A stretch of DNA of 64,000 nt from Leisingera methylohalidivorans DSM 14336 (GTDB lineage Bacteria > Pseudomonadota > Alphaproteobacteria > Rhodobacterales > Rhodobacteraceae). The notes under the pieces were generated by a model. It did not search any database and had not been told where the DNA came from. It was given only the letters and a program-made list of their open reading frames with translations. Numbering within the stretch: position 1 is the first letter of the stretch; each line of letters opens with the position of its first letter. Shown piece after piece: positions 8,775-17,532 of the stretch. The DNA lies in NCBI RefSeq assembly GCF_000511355.1, contig NC_023135.1, positions 503,462-567,461 on the forward strand, written 5' to 3'. The translations under genes and the position numbers were made by a program.

Positions 8775-9467
8775 TCAGCCCATCGACGTCGCCGAGCTGC
8801 GTTTGCGGGCGCGGGCGGCGTCGGTGTTGGCGCTCCACCAGGCGATACCGCCCCACAGCAGCACGTAGAAAATGCCGGTTCCCAGCACCAGTTCGCCGGG
8901 GAAGGGGCCGATGTCGGCCCGGTCCAGCACCTGCTGCCAGGATTGCACCCCGGCGGGATGCACCGCCAGCTTGCCGCCATAGGCCATTGACTGGATCAGC
9001 AGGATCCAGAAGTAATTGCGCCGGATCCGCCGCCCGATCGCGGTCATCACGCCGACATGGTATTCGGGGCGCAGATAGTCGGCGGCCAGCACATCCTGCC
9101 AGTGCTTTTCCAGATGCAGATCGCCCTCGATCAGCATCGGGGTGTAGAAATGCGTTTCCATCCAGCGGGCGCGGGCGCGGAACACGTTGAAATAGCGGTA
9201 GCGGCGCGCCTCCAGCATCAGGAAGAAGATGATCAGCACCCCCACCAGGATCAGCGGCAGCGGCGAGGCGTTGGGGGAGGAAAAGGAAATCGACAGAGCC
9301 ACGCCCAGGGTGACCACCGACCAGTTGGTGGTGGTGTCCAGGCGGGTGCGCCAGACCGTGCTGCGGTAGATCTCCCCCCGGTACAAATGCGCCAGGGCGC
9401 CGATTTCGGCCGACGTCAGCGGTGCGCGGTTTTCGGCGGCTGTCTGTTCAGTCTTTGCTGTTGCCAT
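8775..9467 (-). CDS. DUF2270-family integral membrane protein
   Basis: This is about 230 residues from the ATG at 9467. It reads LTSAEIGALAHLYRGEIYRS, then two close hydrophobic segments (about 45-85). A conserved soluble block follows with EARRYRYFNVFRARARWMET and EKHWQDVLAADY. A third membrane segment lies near the C-terminus, and the YRGEIYRS...R pattern matches the DUF2270 family. The function is unknown; many alphaproteobacteria carry one copy. The 250 bases upstream (9468-9723) show no convincing gene. Confidence 0.75.
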   Translation of the reverse strand: MATAKTEQTAAENRAPLTSAEIGALAHLYRGEIYRSTVWRTRLDTTTNWSVVTLGVALSISFSSPNASPLPLILVGVLIIFFLMLEARRYRYFNVFRARARWMETHFYTPMLIEGDLHLEKHWQDVLAADYLRPEYHVGVMTAIGRRIRRNYFWILLIQSMAYGGKLAVHPAGVQSWQQVLDRADIGPFPGELVLGTGIFYVLLWGGIAWWSANTDAARARKRSSATSMG

Positions 9468-9723
9468 AAAGGCGAGGGTAGAATTTTTACCGGAACCGGG
9501 CAAATATTTTGCGCCTTTTTGATCGGTGTCAAATTTTGCCGGCGGCAAACCGGGTAAAACCGCAGATGACAGAGATTGCTGCTGGGCTGAACAGCCCTTC
9601 TGGGCAGCATGAAATCCCGCAAGGCCGACGTGCAGGCTGAACGGGTCATGCGCCGGTTTTCCGATCTGTTCGCGCGTTTCCTGGAAAACCGGCGCTTTTT
9701 CTGTCTTCCCGTGTGGTCAGGGG

Positions 9724-9903
9724 TCAGATGCTCTGCGGATGAATGCAGCGCGTTTTCGGCGGCTTGGCAGTCAGCCAGCGCATCAGCCGGGTGAACCTGC
9801 CTGCGGGGCGGGACAGGGGGGCGGGCGCAGGCAGATCCCGCAGCCTTACACAGTCCTGCCGCGTGGCGGCCATCATCGAGCGGGCGTAGATATCGATCAG
9901 CAT
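9724..9903 (-). CDS. Small 59-residue basic protein of unknown function, divergent from LysR gene
   Basis: This ORF starts MLIDIYARSMMAATRQDC and ends PPKTRCIHPQSI. A near-ideal ribosome site, ATAGGAGG, lies 7 bases before the ATG at 9903, which is the main reason to believe it. It is rich in Arg, Pro and Ala with no membrane segment. It is transcribed away from the LysR regulator at 10002; such an arrangement often means the regulator controls the neighbour. I do not recognise the family. Confidence 0.6.
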   Translation of the reverse strand: MLIDIYARSMMAATRQDCVRLRDLPAPAPLSRPAGRFTRLMRWLTAKPPKTRCIHPQSI

Positions 9904-10001
9904 TTCAGTGCCTCCTATCCTGGCGTCTGGGGATTATGCTTGCCTGAAACGGTGATTCTTGCGAGTTAAGAAAAATCGCTTCATGTAAGGCAGGATTACA
10001 T

Positions 10002-10877
10002 ATGGACTGGCTGAGCTTGCCGCCGTTGACAGCGCTGAGGGCCTTTGCCGCCTTTGCCGAAACAGGAAATGTGGTGCAGGCGGGGGCAGCTTTGAATGTC
10101 AGCCACGCTGCCATCAGCCAGCAGCTGCGCGGGCTGGAGGCGCATCTGGGGGCTGCGCTGCTGGACCGCAGCGGCAGGGCGCTGGCGCTGACAGCGGACG
10201 GGGAGCATCTGGCCCGTGCGCTGCATCTGGGGTTCGGCGCGATCGAGGCCGCGGTGCAGGAGATATCCGCTGCAGGGGCCGCCCGGCCGCTGCATGTGAC
10301 CTGCACGCCGATGTTTGCCGCGCACTGGCTGATGCCGCGGCTGGCCGGGTTCCAGGCGGAGCATCCGGAGATCGATCTGGTGCTGGATCCGCGCGGCGAG
10401 CTTGCCGAGCTGAAGCCGGGCGGGATCGACATCGCCATCCGCTATGGCGACGGCAACTGGCCGGGGCTGGTGGCGGAGATGCTGCTGCAATCTCCGATGG
10501 TGGTGATTGCGGCGGACAGTCTACTGGACGGGCGGCAGGTGACCGCCCCGGAGGATTTGCTGGATCTGCCCTGGCTGGAGGAGCTGGGCACCTCGGAGGC
10601 CTCGCGCTGGCTGGAATCGCGCGGTGTCACCGGGGTGCTGCGCGGGCCGCGCACCCGGCTGCCCGGCAATCTGCTGATGCAGGCGGTGCGGGCGGGCCAG
10701 GGGGTGGCGGTCAGCGTGCGGGAGTTTGTTGCCGAGGATCTGCACAGCGGGCGGCTGCTGGAGCTGTTCACCGAAGGCGCAGACCGGGGCTATCATATCG
10801 CCACCCGCCCCGGCGTGCTGCGCCCGGAGGCGCGCCGGTTGACCGGCTGGCTGCGGCGGCAGCGGGCAGAGCGGTGA
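10002..10877 (+). CDS. LysR-family transcriptional regulator, GcvA-like
   Basis: This is 291 residues and complete. The winged HTH covers about residues 6-65 (LPPLTALRAFAAFAETGNVV and HAAISQQLRGLEAHLG). A periplasmic-binding-like effector domain follows (VTCTPMFAAHWLMPRLAGFQ; GIDIAIRYGDGNWPG), as in the GcvA/AmpR branch. AAGGCAGG lies upstream of the ATG. The gene is divergent from the 59-residue ORF at 9724-9903. The effector is unknown. Confidence 0.88.
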   Translation: MDWLSLPPLTALRAFAAFAETGNVVQAGAALNVSHAAISQQLRGLEAHLGAALLDRSGRALALTADGEHLARALHLGFGAIEAAVQEISAAGAARPLHVTCTPMFAAHWLMPRLAGFQAEHPEIDLVLDPRGELAELKPGGIDIAIRYGDGNWPGLVAEMLLQSPMVVIAADSLLDGRQVTAPEDLLDLPWLEELGTSEASRWLESRGVTGVLRGPRTRLPGNLLMQAVRAGQGVAVSVREFVAEDLHSGRLLELFTEGADRGYHIATRPGVLRPEARRLTGWLRRQRAER

Positions 10878-11032
10878 AACCGGCGGCCTGCTGGCGGAAA
10901 TCCTCCTTGCAGCGCCGCATCGCTGCGCTGCGGCAACTTGCCTCTGGCGGCACCGGGCGGGCAGGCATAGGTGGCGGGTTGCCTTCACGATGCGCCTGAG
11001 CGGGCCGGAAACATGATTGTGCGATGCGCTTT

Positions 11033-11046
11033 TTGATCCACGTCAA
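11033..11046 (+). promoter_or_regulatory. FNR/FnrL box before ccoG
   Basis: TTGATCCACGTCAA differs from TTGAT-N4-ATCAA by one base (GTCAA). It lies 60 bases upstream of the ccoG GTG start. It would put ccoGHIS under the same FnrL control as ccoNOQP. Confidence 0.82.
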
Positions 11047-11106
11047 TGTTCCGGCACTGCGCATCTGTGACAACGGCGCGAGACAGCCACAAGACGGAGA
11101 CAGTCC

Positions 11107-12537
11107 GTGAGCGATTCCAATCCAGCCCCCAGCCTGTACGCCGCCCGGGAGCCGATTTATCCGCGGCGCGTGTCCGGTCCGTTCCGGAACCTGAAATGGT
11201 ACATCATGGCGGTGACGCTGGGGATCTACTATCTGACGCCGTGGATCCGCTGGGACCGCGGGCCATCGTTGCCGGATCAGGCGGTGCTTCTGGATCTGGC
11301 GGGCCGCCGGTTCTATTTCTTCTGGATCGAGATCTGGCCGCATGAGTTTTACTTTGTCGCCGGATTGCTGATCATGGCCGGGCTGGGGCTGTTCCTGTTC
11401 ACCTCGGCGCTGGGCCGGGTCTGGTGCGGCTATGCCTGCCCGCAGACCGTCTGGACCGACCTGTTCATCCTGGTGGAGCGCTGGATCGAGGGCGACCGCA
11501 ACGCCCGGCTGCGCCTGCACCGGCAGAAGAAGATGGATTTCCGCAAGGCGCGGCTGCGGCTGACCAAATGGGTCTCCTGGTTCGTGATCGGACTGGCGAC
11601 CGGCGGCGCCTGGGTGTTCTATTTCGCAGATGCGCCGGCGCTGGCCTATGACCTGGTGACGCTGAATGCGCACCCGGTTGCCTATACCACCATGCTGGTG
11701 CTGACCGGCACCACCTTTCTGTTCGGCGGTTTCGCACGCGAGCAGATCTGCATTTACGCCTGCCCCTGGCCGCGCATCCAGGCCGCGATGATGGACGAGG
11801 ACACGCTGACCGTCGGCTACCGCGACTGGCGCGGCGAGCCGCGCGGCAAGCTGAAGAAGGGCCAGGTGGCCGAGGGGCAGGGCGATTGCATTGATTGCAT
11901 GGCCTGCGTCAACGTCTGCCCGATGGGGATCGACATCCGCGACGGCCAGCAGATGGAATGCATCACCTGCGCGCTGTGCATCGACGCCTGCGACGATGTG
12001 ATGGCCCGGATCGGCAAGCCGCGCGGGCTGATCGACTATATGGCGCTGTCGGACGAGGCGCAGGAGCGCGCAGGCAAGCCGCCCCGGAGCATCTGGAAGC
12101 ACATCCTGCGGCCGCGCACCCTCCTGTACACCGGCCTGTGGTCGCTGGTCGGCGCGGGGCTGCTGTTCGCGCTGTTCATCCGCGCCGATATCGAACTGAC
12201 CGTGGCGCCGGTGCGCAACCCGACCTATGTGACACTGTCCGATGGCGCGATCCGCAACACCTATGATGTGCGGCTGCGCAACAAGCACGGCGAGCCGCGC
12301 CCGTTCCAGCTGTCGCTGAAGGGCGACCCGTCGATGCAGATCGCACTGGAGGGCACCGAAGGCGTGACAGTGATGGTGCCCGCCGACACGGCGCTGCTGC
12401 AGCGGGTCTATATCGTGGCGCCGAAAGACGCCGCGCCGTCCCGGGCGGGCTCGGCTCCGGTGCGCATTTGGGTGGAAGATCTGGACAGCGGCGAGCGGGC
12501 CCATAAAGACACCAGCTTTAACGGCACGGGGGACTGA
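11107..12537 (+). CDS. ccoG: cbb3 oxidase assembly protein CcoG (RdxA/FixG-like ferredoxin)
   Basis: This is 476 residues. It has about five membrane segments and the cluster-binding patterns GYACPQTVW and CIYACPWPRIQ. A cytoplasmic 2[4Fe-4S] ferredoxin domain follows, with CIDCMACVNVCPMGID and CITCALCIDACDDVM. An Ig-like C-terminal domain (FixG_C) covers about residues 360-476. CcoG reduces Cu(II) for delivery to the CuB site during oxidase assembly. The start is GTG at 11107. It begins the ccoGHIS operon. Confidence 0.95.
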   Translation: MSDSNPAPSLYAAREPIYPRRVSGPFRNLKWYIMAVTLGIYYLTPWIRWDRGPSLPDQAVLLDLAGRRFYFFWIEIWPHEFYFVAGLLIMAGLGLFLFTSALGRVWCGYACPQTVWTDLFILVERWIEGDRNARLRLHRQKKMDFRKARLRLTKWVSWFVIGLATGGAWVFYFADAPALAYDLVTLNAHPVAYTTMLVLTGTTFLFGGFAREQICIYACPWPRIQAAMMDEDTLTVGYRDWRGEPRGKLKKGQVAEGQGDCIDCMACVNVCPMGIDIRDGQQMECITCALCIDACDDVMARIGKPRGLIDYMALSDEAQERAGKPPRSIWKHILRPRTLLYTGLWSLVGAGLLFALFIRADIELTVAPVRNPTYVTLSDGAIRNTYDVRLRNKHGEPRPFQLSLKGDPSMQIALEGTEGVTVMVPADTALLQRVYIVAPKDAAPSRAGSAPVRIWVEDLDSGERAHKDTSFNGTGD

Positions 12538-12540
12538 ACC

Positions 12541-13005
12541 ATGGCCAAGCACGAACGCGAATTCACCGGCAAGCACGCCCTGATGCTGTTCTGCGGCGCC
12601 TTTGCGGTGATCATCGGGGCGAACCTCGCCCTGGCAGTGAATGCGGTGAAGACCTTTCCGGGGCTGGAGGTGAAGAACTCCTATGTCGCCAGCCAGGAGT
12701 TCGATGTGCGCCGTACTGCGCAGGAGGCGCTGGGCTGGTCGGTCTATGCCTCCTGGCAGGGGCAGCAGGTCAAGCTGGAGATCACCGATGCCGAGGGCGC
12801 CCCGGTGGAGGTCGCCAAGCTGAGCGCGACGCTGGGCCGGGCGACCCATGTGCAGGACGACCAGCAGCCGACGTTCATCTTTGACGGGAAGGCCTATGTG
12901 GCGCCGGCCGATCTGGGGCCGGGCAACTGGAACATCCGCATGGTGGCGCGGGCCAAGGACGGCACCGAGTTCACCCAGCGGGTGATCCTGCATGTGAAAG
13001 GCTGA
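12541..13005 (+). CDS. ccoH: cbb3 oxidase assembly protein CcoH (FixH)
   Basis: This is 154 residues. One N-terminal membrane segment (HALMLFCGAFAVIIGANLAL) is followed by VNAVKTFPGLEVKNSYVASQ, the characteristic FixH sequence. A periplasmic beta-rich domain follows. CcoH interacts with the assembling cbb3 complex. It starts 3 bases after the ccoG stop and is followed closely by ccoI. Confidence 0.93.
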   Translation: MAKHEREFTGKHALMLFCGAFAVIIGANLALAVNAVKTFPGLEVKNSYVASQEFDVRRTAQEALGWSVYASWQGQQVKLEITDAEGAPVEVAKLSATLGRATHVQDDQQPTFIFDGKAYVAPADLGPGNWNIRMVARAKDGTEFTQRVILHVKG

Positions 13006-13010
13006 CCCTC

Positions 13011-15188
13011 ATGACCGCCCGGCTCCGCCCCTCGCTTGCGGCCTGTCCGGCCTGTGCCGCGGCCCCGCAGGACGGCGGGGAACAGGCCCCGGCCGAGGCG
13101 CGGCTGGCGCTGTCCTTGCCCGGCATCCACTGCCAGGCCTGTATTTCCGCGGTGGAGCGGGCGTTGAACGCGCATCCCGGCATCCGTTCAGCGCGGGTCA
13201 ATCTGACGCTGAAGCGGGCGTTGATCGAGGCCGAGCCGGACCTGCGGGCTGCTGACCTGATCCCGGTCCTGGAAAGCATTGGATATGAGGCGCATGAGCT
13301 GGACTTGGCGGCGCTAGCGGCAACCCGGAACGACAAGGCGGGGCGTGACCTGCTGATGCGGCTGGCGGTGGCGGGTTTTGCCTCGATGAATGTGATGCTG
13401 CTGTCGGTCTCGGTCTGGTCCGGGGCGCCGGATGCGACGCGGGATATGTTCCATTGGATCTCTGCCGCGATCGCCTTTCCCGCGGTCATCTTTGCCGCCC
13501 AGCCGTTTTTTCGTAACGCCTGGAGCGCCTTGCGGGTGGGGCGGCTGAACATGGATGTGCCGATTGTGCTGGCGCTGGTGCTGGCGCTGGCCACCTCGCT
13601 GTGGGAGACGTCGCTGTCGGGCGAGCACGCCTATTTCGATGCGGCGCTGACGCTGACGTTCTTCCTGCTGGCGGGCCGCTATCTGGACTACCGCACCCGC
13701 GCGGTGGCGCGCTCCGCCGCCGAGGAACTTGCGGCGCTGGAGGTGCCGCGCGCGATCCGGCTGCTAAATGGCAATGAACACGAGGTGCCGGTGGCGGATC
13801 TGGCGGTTGGCGATCTGATCCTGGTGCGCCCCGGCGGGAGGATGCCGGTGGATGGCGAGATCGCCGAGGGCCAGTCGGAACTGGACCGCTCGCTGCTGAC
13901 CGGGGAAACCCTGCCGGTGTTTGCAGCACCCGGGCTGGCGGTTTCAGCCGGGGAGGTGAACCTCACTGGCCCGCTGACCATCCGGGCTACGGCAGTGGGC
14001 GAGGACGCCTCGCTGCACCGGATGGCCGATCTGGTGGCCATCGCCGAGTCGGGGCGGTCGCGCTATACCTCGCTGGCGGACAGCGCGGCCAAGCTTTATG
14101 CGCCCGGCGTGCATATCCTCTCGGCGCTGGCCTTTGCCGGCTGGTATCTGTGGACTTTCGACATCCGCATGGCGCTGAACATCGCCGCGGCGGTGCTGAT
14201 CATCACCTGCCCCTGTGCGCTGGGCCTTGCGGTGCCTGCGGTGACCACCGCCGCCTCCGGCCGGCTGTTCAGACGGGGCATGCTGATCAAACACGCCACC
14301 GCGCTGGAGCGGCTGGCGGAAGTCGATACGGTGGTGTTTGACAAGACCGGGACGCTGACCGCCGGCACGCCGCAGGCGACCAACCTGGGCGATCATGCCC
14401 GCGCGGATCTGGAGATCGCCCTGGCGCTGGCCGAAGGCTCCTCGCATCCGCTGTCGGTGGCGCTGGCCGGCGCCGCCCGCGACGCCGGGGTCTCTGCTGC
14501 CAAGGTGCAGAAGATCGCCGAGGTGCCGGGCTATGGCACGGAAGGCCTATTCCGCGGCCGGCCCGTGCGGCTGGGCCGGGCGGCCTGGGCCGGCGCCGAG
14601 CAGGGCAGCCAGACGGCGGCCTGGCTGGACAGCGGGGCAGGGGAGGCCAAGGCGTTTTTGTTCACCGATGCCTTGCGTCCCGGTGCCGCGGAGGCAGTGC
14701 AGGCGCTGCAGGACGCAGGCAAGGATGTGCTGCTGATCTCCGGCGACGCCACCGGTGCGGTTGAGGATCTGGCCGGGCGGCTGGGCATCAGCAACTGGGT
14801 GGCCGAGGCGCTGCCGGCGGACAAATGCGCCCGTATGCAGATGCTGACAGAGCAAGGCAGAAACGTTCTGATGGTGGGCGATGGGCTGAATGACACCGCG
14901 GCGCTGGCTGCGGCGCATGTGTCGATTTCTCCGGCATCGGCGCTGGATGCGGCGCGGGTGGCCTCGGATATCGTTCTGCTGGGGCAGGATCTGTCGCCGA
15001 TTGCCGAGGCCTGCAGCCTGGCGCAAAAGGCGACCCGCCGGATCCGCCAGAACTTCCGCATTGCCACGCTCTACAACGTGATTGCGGTGCCGCTGGCGAT
15101 TGCCGGGCTGGCGACGCCCTTGATTGCGGCGCTGGCGATGTCTACCTCTTCCATCACAGTCTCCCTCAATGCGCTGCGGCTGCGATAA
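13011..15188 (+). CDS. ccoI: Copper-exporting P1B-type ATPase CcoI for cbb3 assembly
   Basis: This is 725 residues. It has an N-terminal CPAC pair (residues 12-15) and a heavy-metal-associated domain with GIHCQAC (Cys41, Cys44). The actuator loop is LLTGET and the membrane metal site is CPC (IITCPCALGLA). The phosphorylation site is DKTGTLT, with the HP motif SSHPLS and hinge GDGLNDTAA. The membrane end reads AMSTSSITVSLNALRLR, with the MxxSS of Cu+-ATPases. CcoI (FixI) supplies copper to the periplasmic side for CuB insertion. It lies between ccoH and ccoS. Confidence 0.95.
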   Translation: MTARLRPSLAACPACAAAPQDGGEQAPAEARLALSLPGIHCQACISAVERALNAHPGIRSARVNLTLKRALIEAEPDLRAADLIPVLESIGYEAHELDLAALAATRNDKAGRDLLMRLAVAGFASMNVMLLSVSVWSGAPDATRDMFHWISAAIAFPAVIFAAQPFFRNAWSALRVGRLNMDVPIVLALVLALATSLWETSLSGEHAYFDAALTLTFFLLAGRYLDYRTRAVARSAAEELAALEVPRAIRLLNGNEHEVPVADLAVGDLILVRPGGRMPVDGEIAEGQSELDRSLLTGETLPVFAAPGLAVSAGEVNLTGPLTIRATAVGEDASLHRMADLVAIAESGRSRYTSLADSAAKLYAPGVHILSALAFAGWYLWTFDIRMALNIAAAVLIITCPCALGLAVPAVTTAASGRLFRRGMLIKHATALERLAEVDTVVFDKTGTLTAGTPQATNLGDHARADLEIALALAEGSSHPLSVALAGAARDAGVSAAKVQKIAEVPGYGTEGLFRGRPVRLGRAAWAGAEQGSQTAAWLDSGAGEAKAFLFTDALRPGAAEAVQALQDAGKDVLLISGDATGAVEDLAGRLGISNWVAEALPADKCARMQMLTEQGRNVLMVGDGLNDTAALAAAHVSISPASALDAARVASDIVLLGQDLSPIAEACSLAQKATRRIRQNFRIATLYNVIAVPLAIAGLATPLIAALAMSTSSITVSLNALRLR

Positions 15189-15218
15189 GCCGGCGCCTGC
15201 CACAGCGGACCTGAAACC

Positions 15219-15377
15219 ATGAGCGTCCTTGCCTATCTGATCCCGATTTCACTGATCCTCGGCTCGGTCGGGCTGGCGGCGTTTTTCTATACGCTGCGCA
15301 GCAGCCAGTATGACGACCCGGAAGGCGATTCCCGCCGGATCCTGAGCGACGAATGGGACGACAAGCCCAAGCCCTGA
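15219..15377 (+). CDS. ccoS: cbb3 oxidase assembly protein CcoS
   Basis: This 52-residue protein starts MSVLAYLIPISLILGSVGLA, a single membrane helix. A short acidic tail contains QYDDPEGDSRRIL, the YDDPEGD/RIL signature of CcoS/FixS. CcoS is needed for cofactor insertion into CcoN. It starts 30 bases after ccoI and closes ccoGHIS. Confidence 0.92.
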   Translation: MSVLAYLIPISLILGSVGLAAFFYTLRSSQYDDPEGDSRRILSDEWDDKPKP

Positions 15378-15460
15378 TGCCGGCCGCCGGCAGCTGAGCC
15401 GCAGGTCAGCCCCTCCCGCCCCCGCAGATGCGCTGGCTGGCGCCAGAGCCCCTTGGCGGC

Positions 15461-15544
15461 GTTGGGCGTGGCACCGCGCAGGGCGCGGTGCCACGCCCAA
15501 CGGGAGGAAGTCTTTTTGCAAAAAGGCTGACGACGGGCGGGAGC
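15461..15544 (+). repeat. Intergenic hairpin repeat, copy 2 (19-bp perfect stem)
   Basis: GTTGGGCGTGGCACCGCGC (15461-15479) pairs perfectly with its complement at 15483-15501 over a 3-base loop. After CCCAACGGGAGGA comes a second hairpin, AGTCTTTTTGCAAAAAGGCT, then GACGACGGGCGGGAGC ending at 15544. The layout is the same as copies 1, 3 and 4. It sits between ccoS and the convergent dac gene and could also end ccoGHIS transcripts. Confidence 0.7.
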
Positions 15545-15590
15545 GGCTGATTGGCTCCATGTTTCCGGCACGAAGAAGGCATCCGGCATG

Positions 15591-15616
15591 GAAAAGGCGC
15601 CGCAGGGGCGCCTTTG
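15591..15616 (-). terminator. Rho-independent terminator of the dac gene
   Basis: On the minus strand AAAGGCGCC pairs with GGCGCCTTT over a 5-base loop and is followed by TTTTCC. It lies 40 bases past the stop of the D,D-carboxypeptidase gene. Confidence 0.8.
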
Positions 15617-15655
15617 GTATTGTTTGCTGTACCGTTGCAGGGTTTTGACCCCGGT

Positions 15656-17269
15656 TCAGGACGGGCCGATCGGTTTGCAGGTCACGTTGCGGGCATTCAG
15701 GCGGCGGCAGGCCAGTTCCGCCTGCTCCTGGCTCATGCCAAGGAAATTGGCCTCGAAGCCGCGGCGGGTCTTGGCCACCTTGCGCAGCGACCCGTCCAGC
15801 GTTTCCAGCTCCGACATCGCGGTGCGCAGCAGTACCTTTTCGGCCTGGTAACGGTTGGTGTAGAGGCCCACGTTGACACCCCAGTAACGGCCGCCGGAGG
15901 TGGAGAGACGGGTCACAACCACCGGCTCCGGTTCGGGCGAGGCGGCCGCATGGGCCAGGCTGGCCGGGCGGGCCACGGGCCGCAGGCCGCTGAAGGGCAC
16001 CTTTTGCACCGCAGCGATGACCGTGGCTGTTGCGGGTTGGGCTGCCGGCGCGGGTTCTGCCTCTGCTTCGGCGAGGGCAACGGCGATGCTGTTGCGGATG
16101 GCCTCCCCCTGCAGCGCACCTTCGGCGCTGACGGTCCGGACATTTTCAATCTTCCCGGTTTGGGCGGCAGCTTCCGCGGGGGAAGCGTCCGTAGCGGGCG
16201 GTGTCTGCAGCGCCTCTTCAAGTGCGGCCACCAGCACCGGCGACTCGCTGAGGCCCGGGCGCGTCTTGGGCCGCAGGCTGGTGTTGACCTGGCCGCTGAC
16301 CCGGATGGTCTTGCCTGCAGCGCCTGCGCTGCTGCTGCTGTCCCCGGCGTCGGCTATGACCACGCCGGCGCCTTGGTAGGCGGGCCGCCGCGGCTTGCGC
16401 AGGGCCGCGCGCGACGGCGCACGGCGGAAGCCGAGGTCCAGCAGTTCCGCCACTTTGGCATTGCGGGCCGTGGAGGATTTGCCGCCGAACACGGTTGCGA
16501 TGATCCGTTCGTTGCCGCGTTTGGCCGAGGCCACCAGATTGGAGCCGGCGGCGCGGGTGTAGCCGGTCTTGATCCCGTCGGCACCGCGGTAGCTGGCCAG
16601 CAGGCGGCGGTTGGTATTGGGCACTTCGCGCACCCCGGCATTGGTCGTGCGGCGCGAGAACAGGTTGTAATATTCGGGGTAGTCATAAAGCAGATGCCGC
16701 CCCAGTGTGGTCATGTCGCGGGCCGTCGACAGATGCCCGCTGGCAGTCAGGCCATGCGCGTTCTTGAAGGTTGTGCGGCTCATCCCCAGCGCCTTGGCGG
16801 TGCGGTTCATGCGGCGGGCAAAAGCGGCCTCGGAGCCGGACAGCGTCTCGCCGATGGCGGTGGCGGCGTCATTGGCGGATTTCACGGCTGCAGCGCGGAT
16901 CAGGTAGCGGAAGGCAATCCGCTGGCCGGAGCGCAGGCCCAGTTTCGAGGGCGGCTCAGCGGCGGCGTTGCGGCTGATCTTGACTTTGGTATCAAGCGTG
17001 ATCTCGCCGTTCCGCACCGCTTCGAAGGCGATGTAGAGGGTCATCATCTTGGTCAGGGATGCCGGGTGCAGACGGGTGTCGGCATTGCGCGAATGCAGCA
17101 CCTCGCCGGTCCGGGAATCAATCACCATCGCCGCATAGGGCGCGGCGGCGGCCCGGTGCGGCTGGAGAGCCAGCACAATTGCTGCAATAAGAAAAACCGC
17201 GGCTGTCCAAAGGAACCGGGTACGGAAGTACCGGCCTGACGCCGGATTGACCTGCGTGATCACTGCCAT
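15656..17269 (-). CDS. D-alanyl-D-alanine carboxypeptidase (S11) with C-terminal SPOR-like domain
   Basis: This is 537 residues. An N-terminal signal/anchor (about 18-43) ends in RAAAAP. The penicillin-binding peptidase domain carries all three motifs: SLTK (SxxK), SAN (SxN, in VKSANDAATAIG) and KTG (GIKTGYTRAAGS). A long Ala/Pro-rich linker (about 310-455) leads to a C-terminal module (YWGVNVGLYTNRYQAEKVLL to RRLNARNVTCKPIG) that looks like a SPOR peptidoglycan-binding domain. It trims the terminal D-Ala of peptidoglycan in the periplasm. SPOR domains target denuded septal glycan, so a division-site role is likely. It is a single gene ending at a terminator. Confidence 0.9.
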   Translation of the reverse strand: MAVITQVNPASGRYFRTRFLWTAAVFLIAAIVLALQPHRAAAAPYAAMVIDSRTGEVLHSRNADTRLHPASLTKMMTLYIAFEAVRNGEITLDTKVKISRNAAAEPPSKLGLRSGQRIAFRYLIRAAAVKSANDAATAIGETLSGSEAAFARRMNRTAKALGMSRTTFKNAHGLTASGHLSTARDMTTLGRHLLYDYPEYYNLFSRRTTNAGVREVPNTNRRLLASYRGADGIKTGYTRAAGSNLVASAKRGNERIIATVFGGKSSTARNAKVAELLDLGFRRAPSRAALRKPRRPAYQGAGVVIADAGDSSSSAGAAGKTIRVSGQVNTSLRPKTRPGLSESPVLVAALEEALQTPPATDASPAEAAAQTGKIENVRTVSAEGALQGEAIRNSIAVALAEAEAEPAPAAQPATATVIAAVQKVPFSGLRPVARPASLAHAAASPEPEPVVVTRLSTSGGRYWGVNVGLYTNRYQAEKVLLRTAMSELETLDGSLRKVAKTRRGFEANFLGMSQEQAELACRRLNARNVTCKPIGPS

Positions 17270-17323
17270 GTTTGCCTCATGCCGCCGGTTTTCCGGCTGA
17301 CGATTTTGCCTGTGAGCGAAAGC

Positions 17324-17454
17324 CTAACATAAGGTTGCTGAGGAATAAACCACGGCGGCAGGCGCTGTTGAGCGCTACGCCCGCTGTTCTGCCGGCATCT
17401 TGTGGGATGTGTCCGAAGGTCCCGCAAGATGCAGTAAGTGCTAACAAAAGGTTA
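17324..17454. promoter_or_regulatory. Pair of TAAC-N5-GTTR sites upstream of dac
   Basis: CTAACATAAGGTT (17324-17336) and CTAACAAAAGGTT (17441-17453) are direct repeats, identical at 12 of 13 bases and 117 bases apart. The second contains the inverted repeat TAAC-AAAAG-GTTA. They resemble, but do not match, the TTAA-N7-TTAA type of CtrA box. The rest of the 263-base gap 17270-17532 shows no gene. Confidence 0.35.
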
Positions 17455-17532
17455 CCGAAAAAAGTTGAGTTTTCCCGATTGCAGGGCAGCCGATTCCCAG
17501 TCCCGCAGGCCGCATACGCCGGGATTGCGCCG

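Noticed and set aside
10768..12993. A 741-codon open frame on the minus strand across ccoG and ccoH
   Set aside because: It is antisense to two clear cbb3 assembly genes, rich in His, Arg, Gln and Pro as expected from reading high-GC codons backwards, and has no family motif.
15551..17239. A 562-codon plus-strand frame opposite dac
   Set aside because: The Gly/Arg/His-rich composition and lack of motifs mark it as a shadow; the minus-strand carboxypeptidase has SxxK, SxN and KTG.
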